This document shows positions 36,493-45,543 of a stretch of DNA of 64,000 nucleotides, piece by piece. Position numbers and translations under genes: made by a program. The notes below the pieces were generated by a model that saw only the letters and a list, made by a program, of their open reading frames with translations, was not told the DNA's origin and ran no database searches. Source of the DNA: Herbiconiux flava (GTDB lineage: Bacteria > Actinomycetota > Actinomycetes > Actinomycetales > Microbacteriaceae); NCBI RefSeq assembly GCF_013409865.1, contig NZ_JACCBM010000001.1, positions 2,728,001-2,792,000 on the forward strand. The letters run 5' to 3'. How positions within the stretch are numbered: the first letter of the stretch is position 1; the number at the start of each line of letters is the position of its first letter.

Positions 36493-37454
36493 CTCAGGGC
36501 CTCTCGCTCGCCGCGCTCGCCGGAGAGCAGCAGGTAGAGCACTGCCATCCGGATGGACACCCCGTTCGCGACCTGCTCGAGCACGGTCGACTGCGGGGAA
36601 TCGGCCGCACCCGACGAGATCTCGAGGCCGCGGTTCATCGGTCCGGGGTGCATCACAATCGTATCCGGGCGCAAGGCCCCCATCCGCTCGTCGTCGAGGC
36701 CCCACTGCCGTGCGTACTCGCGGGCGTTGGGGAAGTAGGCGGCGTTCATCCGTTCGCTCTGGATGCGTAGCATCATCAGCACGTCGGGCCGCACGGCGGC
36801 GAGCGTGGCGTCGAGATCGAAGCCCACCGCGGCGGGCCAGCTCTCGGCGCCGACGGGCACGAGCGTGGCCGGGGCCACGAAGGTCAGCTCGGCCCCGAGG
36901 GTCTCGAGCAGCCACAGGTTCGACCGCGCGACGCGGGAGTGCAGGATGTCGCCGACGATGACGACGCGAACTCCGTCGAGCGCCCTGCCGCGGCTCGCGT
37001 GGCCGTGCAGCCGGCGGCGCATGGTGAACGCGTCGAGCAGGGCCTGGGTCGGATGCTCGTGCGTTCCGTCGCCCGCGTTCACGACGCCCGCGTCGATCCA
37101 GTCGCTCTGCGCGAGCACCTGGGGCGCTCCCGAGGCGTGGTGGCGGATGACGACACCGTCGGCACCCATCGCGGCGAGGGTCTGCGCGGTGTCCTTCAGG
37201 CTCTCGCCCTTGGAGACGCTCGAGCCCTTGGCCGAGAAGTTGATCACGTCGGCCGAGAGCCGCTTGGCAGCGGCCTCGAACGAGATGCGGGTGCGGGTGG
37301 AGTCCTCGAAGAAGAGGTTGACGACCGTCTTGCCGCGGAGCGTCGGCAGCTTCTTGACCTCGCGGTTCTGCACGTCGGCCATGTCCTCGGCGATGTCGAG
37401 GATGCGGACGGCCTCGTCGCGGCTGAGGTCTTTGGTGGAGAGGAGGTGTCTCAT
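36489..37454 (-). CDS. pyrB: Aspartate carbamoyltransferase catalytic subunit
   Basis: 321 residues. Condenses carbamoyl phosphate and aspartate. [13 protein letters not shown] (the STRTR loop at 52-56), HPTQALLD (from residue 134) and HPGPMNRG are complete. No pyrI is present, as expected where PyrR controls the operon. ATGA overlap with pyrR. Confidence 0.99.
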   Translation of the reverse strand: MRHLLSTKDLSRDEAVRILDIAEDMADVQNREVKKLPTLRGKTVVNLFFEDSTRTRISFEAAAKRLSADVINFSAKGSSVSKGESLKDTAQTLAAMGADGVVIRHHASGAPQVLAQSDWIDAGVVNAGDGTHEHPTQALLDAFTMRRRLHGHASRGRALDGVRVVIVGDILHSRVARSNLWLLETLGAELTFVAPATLVPVGAESWPAAVGFDLDATLAAVRPDVLMMLRIQSERMNAAYFPNAREYARQWGLDDERMGALRPDTIVMHPGPMNRGLEISSGAADSPQSTVLEQVANGVSIRMAVLYLLLSGERGEREALS

Positions 37455-37987
37455 CCTTCGATCGTCACCTCTTCGGTGGCGTCGAGCCCGGCGAGGCGCA
37501 CGTTGATGCGCTCGGAGCGGGAGGTCGGCAGGTTCTTGCCCACGAAGTCGGCGCGGATCGGCAGGTCGCGGTGGCCCCGGTCGACCAGCACCGCGAGCCG
37601 CACGGCGCGCGGGCGGCCGAGGTCGCTGAGCGCGTCGAGCGCGGCCCGGATGGTGCGGCCGGAGTAGAGCACGTCGTCGACGAGCACGACCGTCTTGCCG
37701 TCGATGCCCTGTCGCGGCACCTGCGTGGGCTGCGGGGTTCGGGTCGGATGCTTCGCCAGGTCGTCGCGGTACATCGTGATGTCGAGAGCGCCCACCATGC
37801 CGGCGGGATCGCTGCCCGGCTCGATGCCGGCGATCAACGCGCCGATGCGATCGGCGAGGATCACCCCGCGCGTCGGGATCCCGAGGATCACCAGATCGTC
37901 CGCTCCCCGGTTGGACTCGAGGATCTCGTGCGAGATCCGAGTCAACGCCCGGGCTATGTCAGCCTGCTGCAGCACGGTTCGTGCCAT
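37451..37987 (-). CDS. pyrR: Pyr operon RNA-binding regulator / uracil phosphoribosyltransferase
   Basis: 178 residues. Type I phosphoribosyltransferase fold with the PRPP loop [12 protein letters not shown] (101-112). In mycobacteria PyrR binds a hairpin over its own ribosome binding site and represses translation when UMP is high; the matching RNA element is present here. First gene of the pyr operon, transcribed away from the plus-strand LAxTG protein. Confidence 0.98.
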   Translation of the reverse strand: MARTVLQQADIARALTRISHEILESNRGADDLVILGIPTRGVILADRIGALIAGIEPGSDPAGMVGALDITMYRDDLAKHPTRTPQPTQVPRQGIDGKTVVLVDDVLYSGRTIRAALDALSDLGRPRAVRLAVLVDRGHRDLPIRADFVGKNLPTSRSERINVRLAGLDATEEVTIEG

Positions 37988-37996
37988 GGCGACCGA

Positions 37997-38029
37997 CCTC
38001 CTTCCCCGCCTCCCGGACGGCCTTAAAGG
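37997..38029 (-). promoter_or_regulatory. PyrR-binding RNA hairpin overlapping the pyrR ribosome binding site
   Basis: In the RNA sense, CCTT...AAGG forms the lower stem and CCGTCC-GGGA-GGCGG the upper stem-loop, matching the GNCC...GAGGC character of PyrR sites. The Shine-Dalgarno AAGGAGG (37997-38003) shares the 3' side of the lower stem, 9 nt before the ATG. This fits translational repression as described for Mycobacterium smegmatis. Confidence 0.75.
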
Positions 38030-38047
38030 ATGCCTGTGTACCCCTCG

Positions 38048-38053
38048 ACTCTA
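38048..38053 (-). promoter_or_regulatory. Candidate -10 box of the pyr operon
   Basis: TAGAGT preceded by TGC (extended -10) on the minus strand. It would start a leader of about 54 nt that contains the PyrR hairpin. Confidence 0.45.
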
Positions 38054-38129
38054 GCAGTCCGCTCCAGCCGATCGCAGGCTCGAGCTATCCTCATCATAGG
38101 GCCTTCGTGACAGTGCTGCGGATCGTCCC

Positions 38130-38162
38130 GTTCACGCCCGCGTCACCCGTCGTTCACACGGA
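38130..38162 (+). promoter_or_regulatory. Probable PHO box: three contiguous 11-bp direct repeats
   Basis: GTTCACGCCCG, CGTCACCCGTC and GTTCACACGGA follow one another with no spacer. This is the architecture of actinobacterial PhoP operators (11-bp units led by GTTCAC). It ends 49 nt before the ATG at 38212. Confidence 0.65.
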
Positions 38163-38211
38163 TGCGGTCGGCTGGGGCATCCGAACGCCGAGACCCCTCC
38201 CGAGGAGCCCC

Positions 38212-40134
38212 ATGCGCCGCCGCGCCGCCTTCACCGCCCTGGCCAGCACCACGCTGGCCACCTGCACGATCGTCGCGGGGGTCGCCTTCGGGCCCGCCGC
38301 AGCCAACGCCGTCCTCGACACCGACCCCACCGCACCGTTCTCCCCCATCGTCGCCTCGGCCTCGGACGCGGCGATCGGCCTGAACCCGCTGGGCAGCTTC
38401 TCGACCGGGGTGTTCGACGAGAGCGCCGCCGAGATCGTGCAGTTCCACGGCGGGACCAAGCGCGCCTTCGTGGTGAACGCGCAGGCCGGTGTGGCCCAGG
38501 TGCTCGACCTCTCCGACCCTTCGGCGCCCGAGCGGATGTTCGACCTCTCCACCGCCGGTGTGGTCGCCGCAGACGGCTCCACCGTCCCGGCCACCGCCGT
38601 CGCCAACTCGGTCGCCGTGCGCGCCGACGGGCTGGTGGCGCTCGCCGTCGAGGCCGACCCGAAGACGGCCGACGGCTGGCTGGTGTTCTTCGACGCGGCC
38701 GGCACCGGCACCGCGCTCGGGGCCGTGCGCGTCGGCGCCCTGCCCGACATGGTGACGTTCTCCCCCGACGGCGCCACCGCGCTGGTGGCGAACGAGGGCG
38801 AGCCCGCCGACGACTACAGCGCCGACCCGGAGGGCACCGTGTCGATCGTGGCGGTTCCCTCGACCGTGACCGCGCCCACCCAGTCGGCCGTGCGGAGCGC
38901 CGGCTTCCACGACTTCGAGGCGGGCGGGTCGAAGCCGCTGCCCGAGGGCGTGCGTGTCTTCGGCGTGCGCGTCGGCGCCGTGAACCCCGTCTCCGAGAAC
39001 CTCGAGCCCGAGTACGTCACCGTCTCCGGCGGCACGGCGTACGTGTCGCTGCAGGAGGCGAACGCCATCGCCGTCGTCGACATCGCCTCGGCGACGGTCA
39101 CCGACATCCACGCGCTCGGCTACCAGGACTTCTCGGTCACGCCGTTCGACGCCTCCGACAAGGACGATGCGGTGGACATCACCACCTGGCCGGTGCGCGG
39201 TCTGTACCAACCCGACGCGATCGGCAGTTACACCGTCGGCGGGGAGAGCTACGTGGTCTCGGCGAACGAGGGCGACAGCCGCGACTGGGAGGGCTACTCG
39301 GAGGAGGCGCGGGTCGAGGACCTCGACGTCTGCGCCCCGCTGGCGCCGTTCGTCACGGACGCGCAGCTCGGCCGCCTCAAGGTCACCACTGCCGACGGCT
39401 TCGACGAGGCCGCCGGCTGCTACTCGTCCCTCTACGCCTTTGGCGGACGCTCGTTCTCGATCTGGTCGTCGGACGGGCAGCAGGTGTTCGACTCGGGCTC
39501 GGACTTCGAGGAGATCACCGCGGCCGACCTGCCGGAGGGCGCCTTCAACTCCGACCACACCGAGGTCGCGTTCGACTCCCGCAGCGACGACAAGGGGCCG
39601 GAGCCCGAGGGCCTCGCCCTCGGCGAGGTGGACGGACGCCGCTATGCCTTCATCGGCCTCGAACGCGTCGGCGGCGTGATGGTCTACGACATCACCGACC
39701 CGGCTGCGACGCAGTTCGTCACGTACGTCAACAACCGCGACTTCTCGGTGGCCGACCCGTCCGCGTCCCCGGAGGCACTCGCGGCATCGGGCGACCTCGG
39801 CCCCGAGGGCCTCGCCTTCGTCCCGGCCGCCGACTCCCCCACCGGCGCCCCGATGCTCCTCGTCGGCAACGAGGTCTCGGGCACCACGACGGCCTTCGCC
39901 GTCACCTCCGACGCCGTGCCGACGCCGATCCCCGACCCGACGTCGACCGCCCCCGCCCCGGCGCCCGCGCCCGCTCCCGGGGCCCCCGCTCCCGGCGCGG
40001 CGCCCGCGACTCCTGGCGCGGAGCTCGCGGCGACGGGCTCCGACGCGGCCGGCTTCGCCGCCCTCGCGACGTTCCTCGTCGGCGCGGGAGCCCTCGCGGC
40101 CTACCTCACCCGCCGCCTCCGCCGCCGCGCCTGA
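38212..40134 (+). CDS. Secreted choice-of-anchor I family protein with LAxTG sorting signal
   Basis: 640 residues. A signal peptide (1 to about 32) precedes a beta-propeller-like ectodomain with the family blocks LPDMVTFSPDGATALVANEG, EPEYVTVSGGTAYVS, YVVSANEGDSRDW, GPEPEGLALGEVDGRRYAF and DLGPEGLAFVPA. A Pro/Ala-rich spacer (about 570-603) leads to LAATG (605-609), a hydrophobic helix and the basic tail RRLRRRA, so the protein should be attached to the wall by a class E sortase. Members are annotated near esterase- or phytase-like surface proteins; activity is unproven. The ATG has GAGGAG upstream. The PHO box suggests induction by phosphate starvation. Confidence 0.88.
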   Translation: MRRRAAFTALASTTLATCTIVAGVAFGPAAANAVLDTDPTAPFSPIVASASDAAIGLNPLGSFSTGVFDESAAEIVQFHGGTKRAFVVNAQAGVAQVLDLSDPSAPERMFDLSTAGVVAADGSTVPATAVANSVAVRADGLVALAVEADPKTADGWLVFFDAAGTGTALGAVRVGALPDMVTFSPDGATALVANEGEPADDYSADPEGTVSIVAVPSTVTAPTQSAVRSAGFHDFEAGGSKPLPEGVRVFGVRVGAVNPVSENLEPEYVTVSGGTAYVSLQEANAIAVVDIASATVTDIHALGYQDFSVTPFDASDKDDAVDITTWPVRGLYQPDAIGSYTVGGESYVVSANEGDSRDWEGYSEEARVEDLDVCAPLAPFVTDAQLGRLKVTTADGFDEAAGCYSSLYAFGGRSFSIWSSDGQQVFDSGSDFEEITAADLPEGAFNSDHTEVAFDSRSDDKGPEPEGLALGEVDGRRYAFIGLERVGGVMVYDITDPAATQFVTYVNNRDFSVADPSASPEALAASGDLGPEGLAFVPAADSPTGAPMLLVGNEVSGTTTAFAVTSDAVPTPIPDPTSTAPAPAPAPAPGAPAPGAAPATPGAELAATGSDAAGFAALATFLVGAGALAAYLTRRLRRRA

Positions 40135-40144
40135 CCCCACCCTC

Positions 40145-40175
40145 GGCTGCCCTGAGCCGGTCGCTCAGGGCAGCC
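40145..40175. terminator. 13-bp perfect hairpin between convergent genes
   Basis: GGCTGCCCTGAGC (40145-40157) pairs with GCTCAGGGCAGCC (40163-40175) over a 5-nt loop. Probably a bidirectional terminator. The stop codon of the minus-strand lipoprotein (40165-40167) lies within its stem. Confidence 0.8.
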
Positions 40176-41121
40176 GGTGGAACCAGGTCCACAGGAGCAC
40201 CATACCGGCGGGGTACCGCGCGATCGCGGCGTCGAGCTCGTCGCTCGGGGCCGTGCGGAAGATCGCGAGGTAGGGATCGGCCGTGGTACGACCAGCGGCA
40301 TCCGTGCTCGAGCGCGCGACGTACGGGTCGGGGCCGAACAACGGCTCGTCGAGAGCGCTCTGCAGCTCGATCGCCGAGACCGATGAGGTCACGATGCAGG
40401 CCGCGTCGGGGAAGAGCTTTTGCATGCCGGTACGCACGGCGTCGAGGTCGGCGTCAGCCGCTGCGCCGATCAGGGCGACGCTCACACCGTCGGCGACCCC
40501 GAGCGGCGCCCAGCCGACGACTTGACCCGGATAGCCGGCGGTGTACGGGCCGATCAGTCCCTCGAGGTCGCCGGCATCGCGCCATCCGCCCTCGGGTTCC
40601 GCACAGCCGTACTGCTCCGGATCGGCCTGCGCGAACAGCGCCGCCGACTTCTCCTCGTCGGTCGAGTAGCTCGGCTGCGGCTCGGAGGGGACGGGCGGTG
40701 CCGAGGCGGCGTCTTGCAGGGCGATCGCCTCCCGCGTGTCGATGCCGGTCACCCTGAAGCGGTTTCCGGCGAGCGACCCCGTCACGACGTGGGCGGACCA
40801 GGTCCATCCGTCGTCCTCGCCGGCGCTGGACTGAGGCGACGACATCGCGAGCTCGGCGGCATCCACCCCGTCGACCTCAAGTGGATCATCGCAGACCGAC
40901 GGACCGCCCCAGCCCGGATCGATGAACGGAGCCGGACACAGCGAGAGGTCGCCCTCGGGAGAGGTCCAGAACGCCACGCTCCCCCACACCTCCGGCCCGG
41001 CAGCCGAGGTGTCCCCGGTCGGGGACGGGGCCGACGTCGGTGCGCCGGCCGTGGTGCATCCGCCCAGCACGACGGAGACGACGGTGAGCACGACCCCGGG
41101 CACGAACCGTCGCATGCGCAT
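40165..41121 (-). CDS. Predicted lipoprotein of unknown function
   Basis: 318 residues. The signal peptide MRMRRFVPGVVLTVVSVV ends in a lipobox (VLGGC); a Ser/Thr/Pro linker follows, then an unrecognised soluble region with several Trp and four or five Cys. The gene lies just downstream of nusB on the same strand and convergent with the LAxTG protein, inside what looks like an insertion between nusB and pyrR. A second in-frame ATG is 6 bases downstream. No domain is recognised. Confidence 0.7.
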   Translation of the reverse strand: MRMRRFVPGVVLTVVSVVLGGCTTAGAPTSAPSPTGDTSAAGPEVWGSVAFWTSPEGDLSLCPAPFIDPGWGGPSVCDDPLEVDGVDAAELAMSSPQSSAGEDDGWTWSAHVVTGSLAGNRFRVTGIDTREAIALQDAASAPPVPSEPQPSYSTDEEKSAALFAQADPEQYGCAEPEGGWRDAGDLEGLIGPYTAGYPGQVVGWAPLGVADGVSVALIGAAADADLDAVRTGMQKLFPDAACIVTSSVSAIELQSALDEPLFGPDPYVARSSTDAAGRTTADPYLAIFRTAPSDELDAAIARYPAGMVLLWTWFHRLP

Positions 41122-41133
41122 CCCCGGGGCGGG

Positions 41134-41544
41134 CTAGGCCGCCTGGGCCACCTTGCCGAGCACGCCGTTCACGAAGCCGCCCGAGTCGTCGGTCGAGAGC
41201 GTCTTGGCGAGCTCGACCGCCTCGGCGATCGCGACGCCCGCGGGCACCTCGTCGTTGTAGAGGATCTCCCAGACGCCGATACGCAGCAGCGCGCGGTCGA
41301 TCGTCGGCATGCGCGCGATCGTCCAGCCTTGGGCGTAGCTCTCGATGGTCTCGTCGATCTCGCTGAAGCGGTCGACGACGCCGTCGACGATCTCACGGGC
41401 GTACAGCCACGAGTTCTGCCGGTCGGGCTCGCTCGCGGCCCGGCCCGCCTCGGCCGCGAGGGCCTCGGTGATCGGGATCTGCCGCACGTCGGCGGCGTAG
41501 AGGATGTCGAGGGCCCGCTTGCGGGCCTTCGTGCGTGCGCTCAA
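41134..41544 (-). CDS. nusB: Transcription antitermination factor NusB
   Basis: 136 residues. All-helical rRNA antitermination factor binding boxA with NusE. The basic start SARTKARKRALDILYAADV and the family core MPTIDRALLRIGVWEIL and VPAGVAIAEAVELAK are clear. The start is TTG; there is no Shine-Dalgarno. The efp stop codon opens a TAGGCC hexamer 6 nt before the TTG, a near match to the leaderless pattern at rpe and hisE. Confidence 0.96.
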   Translation of the reverse strand: MSARTKARKRALDILYAADVRQIPITEALAAEAGRAASEPDRQNSWLYAREIVDGVVDRFSEIDETIESYAQGWTIARMPTIDRALLRIGVWEILYNDEVPAGVAIAEAVELAKTLSTDDSGGFVNGVLGKVAQAA

Positions 41545-41553
41545 CGACGGGGC

Positions 41554-42114
41554 CTAGTTGACCCGGCCGAGGTAGTCGCCCGTGCGGGTGTCGACCTTGA
41601 CCTTGGTGCCGATCTCGAGGAACAGCGGGACGTTGATCTGGTAGCCGGTCTCGACGGTGGCCGGCTTGGTGCCACCGGTCGAGCGGTCGCCCTGCAGGCC
41701 CGGCTCGGTGTAGGTGATCTCGAGCACGACCGAGGCGGGGAGCTCGACGTAGAGCGGCTCGCCGTCGGTGAGAGCGATGGTCGCGGTCTGCTGCTCGAGC
41801 AGGAAGTTGGCGGCGTCGCCGACGATCGTGCCGGGGATGGTGATCTGGTCGTAGTCGCTCGTGTCCATGAACACGAAGTCCTCGCCGTCCTTGTACAGGT
41901 ACTGGAAGTCGCGACGGTCGACGTTGGCCGTCTCGATCTTAGCGCCGGCGTTGAAGGTGCGGTCGACGAGCTTGCCGGTGCGCACGTTCTTGATCTTGGT
42001 GCGCACGAAGGCGCCGCCCTTGCCCGGCTTGACGTGCTGGAACTCGATCACGTTCCAGAGCTGGCCGTCGATGTCCAGCACGGTGCCGTTCTTGATGTCG
42101 TTCGTTGAAGCCAT
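41554..42114 (-). CDS. efp: Translation elongation factor P
   Basis: 186 residues. Relieves ribosome stalling at polyproline. Three beta-barrel domains; the loop [10 protein letters not shown] carries Lys32, the position modified in other bacteria. [13 protein letters not shown] and GDYLGRVN at the C-terminus are typical. No Shine-Dalgarno is seen before the ATG at 42114. A TACACT hexamer at 42180-42185 and a hairpin lie upstream. Confidence 0.98.
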   Translation of the reverse strand: MASTNDIKNGTVLDIDGQLWNVIEFQHVKPGKGGAFVRTKIKNVRTGKLVDRTFNAGAKIETANVDRRDFQYLYKDGEDFVFMDTSDYDQITIPGTIVGDAANFLLEQQTATIALTDGEPLYVELPASVVLEITYTEPGLQGDRSTGGTKPATVETGYQINVPLFLEIGTKVKVDTRTGDYLGRVN

Positions 42115-42145
42115 GGAGGGGGGAATCCGTTTCGAAGAAGGTGTT

Positions 42146-42165
42146 GCGACCGGCATGTCGGTCGC
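42146..42165 (-). promoter_or_regulatory. Hairpin between aroQ and efp
   Basis: GCGACCG (42146-42152) pairs with CGGTCGC (42159-42165) over a 6-nt loop. It would be either an aroQ terminator or, if TACACT at 42180-42185 is a -10 box, part of the efp leader. Confidence 0.5.
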
Positions 42166-42221
42166 GAAGGTCCTCGAAGAGTGTACCGGGTCCGCCTCTG
42201 CGACCGCTCGGGCCCGCGCGG

Positions 42222-42656
42222 TCAGCGCCAGAGCAGCGACGCGAGCGCGAGCCGGTACGACCCGAACCCGAACCCCGCGATCACCCCGGTCGCGATCCCC
42301 GAGATCACGCTCGTGTGCCGGAACGTCTCGCGTGCGTGCGGGTTCGAGATGTGCACCTCGATCAGCGGCACCCCGGCCTTCGTCACGAGGGCGGCCGCAT
42401 CCCGCAGCGCGTACGAGTAGTGCGTGAACGCCGCCGGGTTCAGGATGACCGGGGTCGCCGTGTCGACGGCCTCGTACAGCCACGACACCAACTCGGCCTC
42501 GTCGTTGGTCTGCCGCAGGTCGATCGAGAGCCGCCCGGCCGCGTCGGTCTCGAGCAGCTGCCGGAGCGAGTCGAGGTCCTGCGACCCGTACACGTCGGGT
42601 TCGCGGCTGCCGAGACGCCCGAGGTTCGGGCCGTTGAGGACGAGGACAGACGACAT
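42222..42656 (-). CDS. aroQ: 3-dehydroquinate dehydratase, type II
   Basis: 144 residues. Third step of the shikimate pathway. [18 protein letters not shown] (catalytic Arg/Tyr loop), [15 protein letters not shown] and EVHISN are the type II signatures. The ATG at 42656 is 8 nt after the aroB stop with AGGAG formed across the junction. Confidence 0.98.
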   Translation of the reverse strand: MSSVLVLNGPNLGRLGSREPDVYGSQDLDSLRQLLETDAAGRLSIDLRQTNDEAELVSWLYEAVDTATPVILNPAAFTHYSYALRDAAALVTKAGVPLIEVHISNPHARETFRHTSVISGIATGVIAGFGFGSYRLALASLLWR

Positions 42657-42664
42657 GCGAGCTC

Positions 42665-43744
42665 CTAGGAGGCGATCTCTTGGTACGCGGCGAACAGCAG
42701 GGAGGTCTCGGGCCCGGCGAGCACCGAGGGCCGCGCCAGGTCGTCGAGCACGATGAACCGCAGCATCCCGCCGCGCGACTTCTTGTCGCGCTGCATCGTG
42801 GCGAGCAGCGTCTGCCAGCGCCCGGCCGGGTACTCGGTCGGCAGCGTCAGCGAGGTCAGGATGCGCCGGTGCCGGTCGACGACCTCGTCCGACAGCGATC
42901 CGGTGAGGCGGCCGAGCTCGGCCGCGAACATCATGCCGACGGCCACCGCCGCGCCGTGCCGCCACTGGTACCGCTCGGCGTGCTCGATCGCGTGGCCGAG
43001 GGTGTGCCCGTAGTTGAGGATCTCGCGGAGCCCGGCCTCCTTGAAGTCCGAGCTCACGACCCGCGCCTTGACGGCGACCGACAGCTCGATCAGCCGCCGC
43101 AGCTCGTCGGAGGTGGGGTCGGTGGCCTTGTCGACGTCGGCCTCGATGATGTCGAGGATCTCGGGCTCGGCGATGAACCCGCACTTCACGACCTCCCCGA
43201 AGCCGGCGAGCATCTCGTTCCGCGGCAGCGGGGCGAGCGTGTCCAGGTCTTCGACCACGAGCGACGGCGCGTAGAAGGCGCCCACGAGGTTCTTGCCCTC
43301 GTTGGTGTTGATGCCGGTCTTGCCGCCCACGGCCGCGTCGACCATGCCGAGCAGCGTGGTGGGCACCTGCACGAGGGTGACGCCGCGCAGCCAGGTCGCG
43401 GCGACGAACCCGGCCAGGTCGGTGACGGCGCCTCCGCCGAAGCCGACCACCGCATCCGTGCGGGTGAAGTCGGCCTGCCCGAGCACCTGCCAGCAGAATG
43501 AGGCGACCTCGATGCGCTTGCCGGCCTCCGCATCCGGGATCTCGGCCAGCAGCACCTCGTAGCGGTCGAGCAGACTCTCGCGCAGGCTCGCGGCCGCCTG
43601 GCCGAGGGTCGGCGGATGCACGATCAGCACCTTCTTCACCCCGGGGCCGAAGCCCTCGGCGACCCGCCCCAGGATGCCGCGGCCGACGAGCACGTCGTAG
43701 CCGTTCTCTCCGATGACGGGGATGACGGTGGGCTCGGCGCTCAT
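42665..43744 (-). CDS. aroB: 3-dehydroquinate synthase
   Basis: 359 residues. Makes 3-dehydroquinate from DAHP using NAD and a metal. [18 protein letters not shown] (NAD site), [20 protein letters not shown] and the metal His block [12 protein letters not shown] are intact. The ATG overlaps the aroK stop (ATGA). Confidence 0.99.
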   Translation of the reverse strand: MSAEPTVIPVIGENGYDVLVGRGILGRVAEGFGPGVKKVLIVHPPTLGQAAASLRESLLDRYEVLLAEIPDAEAGKRIEVASFCWQVLGQADFTRTDAVVGFGGGAVTDLAGFVAATWLRGVTLVQVPTTLLGMVDAAVGGKTGINTNEGKNLVGAFYAPSLVVEDLDTLAPLPRNEMLAGFGEVVKCGFIAEPEILDIIEADVDKATDPTSDELRRLIELSVAVKARVVSSDFKEAGLREILNYGHTLGHAIEHAERYQWRHGAAVAVGMMFAAELGRLTGSLSDEVVDRHRRILTSLTLPTEYPAGRWQTLLATMQRDKKSRGGMLRFIVLDDLARPSVLAGPETSLLFAAYQEIAS

Positions 43745-44265
43745 CGCTCGATCTCCTTCTGCTTCGTGACGTTCGCGGCGTCGGCGCTGCCGAGCCACTC
43801 CATGATCTCGGCGGCGACCTTCTCGGTGGGCTGCGAGCTCGTGTCGGCGGTGTGGTCGGCGAGGCTCTCGTAGAGCTCCCGGCGACGCTCGTAGACGACC
43901 TTCCAGGTCTCGACGTCGGGCACGGTGGGCCGTCTGCCGTTGCCGAGGCGGCCGGCGACGGCATCCGGATGCACGGTCAGCAGCACGACCGGCCACGAAT
44001 CGATGTCGCGCTGCGTCTCGGGATCGAGCACCGCACCTCCCCCGAAGGCGACGACGCCGTCGCTTTCGAGCGCCGTGACCACGGCCGCCCGCTCCAGTGC
44101 GCGGAAGTGGGCCTCCCCGTGCTCCGCGAAGATCTCCGGGATCGGTCCGTGCTCCTTCACCACGAGGCGGTCGGTGTCGACGAAGCCGGTGCCGAGCATC
44201 CGCGCCAGCTTCTTGCCGATGCGCGACTTGCCCGAGGCCGGCGGGCCGATCAGCACCACCCTCAT
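43741..44265 (-). CDS. aroK: Shikimate kinase
   Basis: 174 residues. P-loop GPPASGKS (7-14), shikimate-binding DTD, GGGAVL and the lid RLGNGRRP are present. ATGA overlaps with aroC upstream and aroB downstream suggest tight coupling. Confidence 0.98.
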   Translation of the reverse strand: MRVVLIGPPASGKSRIGKKLARMLGTGFVDTDRLVVKEHGPIPEIFAEHGEAHFRALERAAVVTALESDGVVAFGGGAVLDPETQRDIDSWPVVLLTVHPDAVAGRLGNGRRPTVPDVETWKVVYERRRELYESLADHTADTSSQPTEKVAAEIMEWLGSADAANVTKQKEIER

Positions 44266-45461
44266 GCGCGGGCGATGCCGGTGCGCAGCGCCTCGGGGAT
44301 GGCGGCGAGGTAGCCCTCGAGGTTGCGGCGGGTCTCGCCGACCGAGTCGCCGCCGAACTTCTCGAGCACGGCGTCGGCCAGCACCAGCGCGGTCATGGCC
44401 TCGGCCACGACACCGGCGGCCGGAACGGCGCAGACGTCGGAGCGCTGATGGTGCGCCGCCGCGTCCTCCCCCGTGGTCACGTCGATCGTGTGCAGGGCGT
44501 GCGGCACGGTCGCGATCGGCTTCATACCGGCGCGCACGCGCAGCACGGTGCCCGTGGACATGCCGCCCTCGGTGCCGCCCGCGCGGTCGGTGGCTCGCGT
44601 GATCTCGTCGCCCTCGCGGTACAGCTCGTCGTGCGCGGCCGAGCCGCGGCGCCTCGTGGTCTCGAAGCCGTCGCCGACCTCGACGCCCTTGATGGCCTGG
44701 ATGCCCATCAGCGCGGCCGCGAGCTTGGAGTCGAGCCGTCGGTCCCAGTGCACGTGCGAGCCGAGCCCCGGTGGCAGCCCGTAGGCGAGCACCTCGACGA
44801 CACCGCCGAGGGTGTCGCCCTCCTTGTGGGCGTCGTCGATCTCCGCGACCATCAGCGCGCTCGTGGCGGCGTCGAAACAGCGCACCGGGTCGGCGTCGAG
44901 CGCGTCGACGTCGCCGGGCTTCGGCAGCGCGGCACCCTCGGGCACCCGCACCGGCCCGATGGAGAGGGTGTGGCTGACGAGGGTGATGCCGAGCTCGCCG
45001 AGGAAGGCGCGGGCGATGGCGCCGAGCGCGACGCGGGCGGCCGTCTCCCGGGCGCTCGCCCGCTCGAGGATGGGGCGGGCCTCGTCGAAGTCGTACTTCT
45101 GCATGCCGACCAGGTCGGCGTGACCCGGGCGGGGGCGGGTGAGCGGGGCGCTGCGGCCGCGGCCGGGGAGCTCCTCGTCGAGGGGCTCGACGCCCATCAC
45201 CTCGGTCCATTTAGGCCACTCGGTGTTGCCGATGCGCACGGCGACCGGGCTGCCGAGGGTGCGGCCGTGCACGACGCCGCCGGTCATCGCGAGCTCGTCC
45301 TGCTCGAACTTCATGCGGGCGCCACGGCCGTAGCCGAGCTTCCGCCGAGCGAGGTCGGTGCGGAGCTGATCGAGTGTGACGGGGATGCCGGACGGAAGAC
45401 CCTCGACGATCGCGACGAGTTCTTGACCGTGGGACTCCCCGGCGGTGAGCCAACGAAGCAT
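44262..45461 (-). CDS. aroC: Chorismate synthase
   Basis: 399 residues. FMN-dependent last step to chorismate. [31 protein letters not shown] and [16 protein letters not shown] are conserved blocks. Shine-Dalgarno GGGAGG. Its product feeds TrpE, encoded at 15.6 kb. Confidence 0.99.
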   Translation of the reverse strand: MLRWLTAGESHGQELVAIVEGLPSGIPVTLDQLRTDLARRKLGYGRGARMKFEQDELAMTGGVVHGRTLGSPVAVRIGNTEWPKWTEVMGVEPLDEELPGRGRSAPLTRPRPGHADLVGMQKYDFDEARPILERASARETAARVALGAIARAFLGELGITLVSHTLSIGPVRVPEGAALPKPGDVDALDADPVRCFDAATSALMVAEIDDAHKEGDTLGGVVEVLAYGLPPGLGSHVHWDRRLDSKLAAALMGIQAIKGVEVGDGFETTRRRGSAAHDELYREGDEITRATDRAGGTEGGMSTGTVLRVRAGMKPIATVPHALHTIDVTTGEDAAAHHQRSDVCAVPAAGVVAEAMTALVLADAVLEKFGGDSVGETRRNLEGYLAAIPEALRTGIARA

Positions 45462-45543
45462 GGTTACGATCCTCCCACAGACGGAGGACTCCTCAGCTCA
45501 GCCCGGTCGCCGGTGGGCCTCTCGGCGGGGTCGTCCCGGTGGC

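Noticed and set aside
38041..38211. Attenuator with terminator in the pyr leader
   Set aside because: The leader from the candidate -10 is only about 54 nt and has a single hairpin at the ribosome binding site; no terminator/antiterminator pair can be drawn.
42657..42664. Possible leaderless start for aroQ (8-nt gap after a TAG stop)
   Set aside because: An AGGAG binding site spans the junction at good distance, so ordinary initiation explains it.
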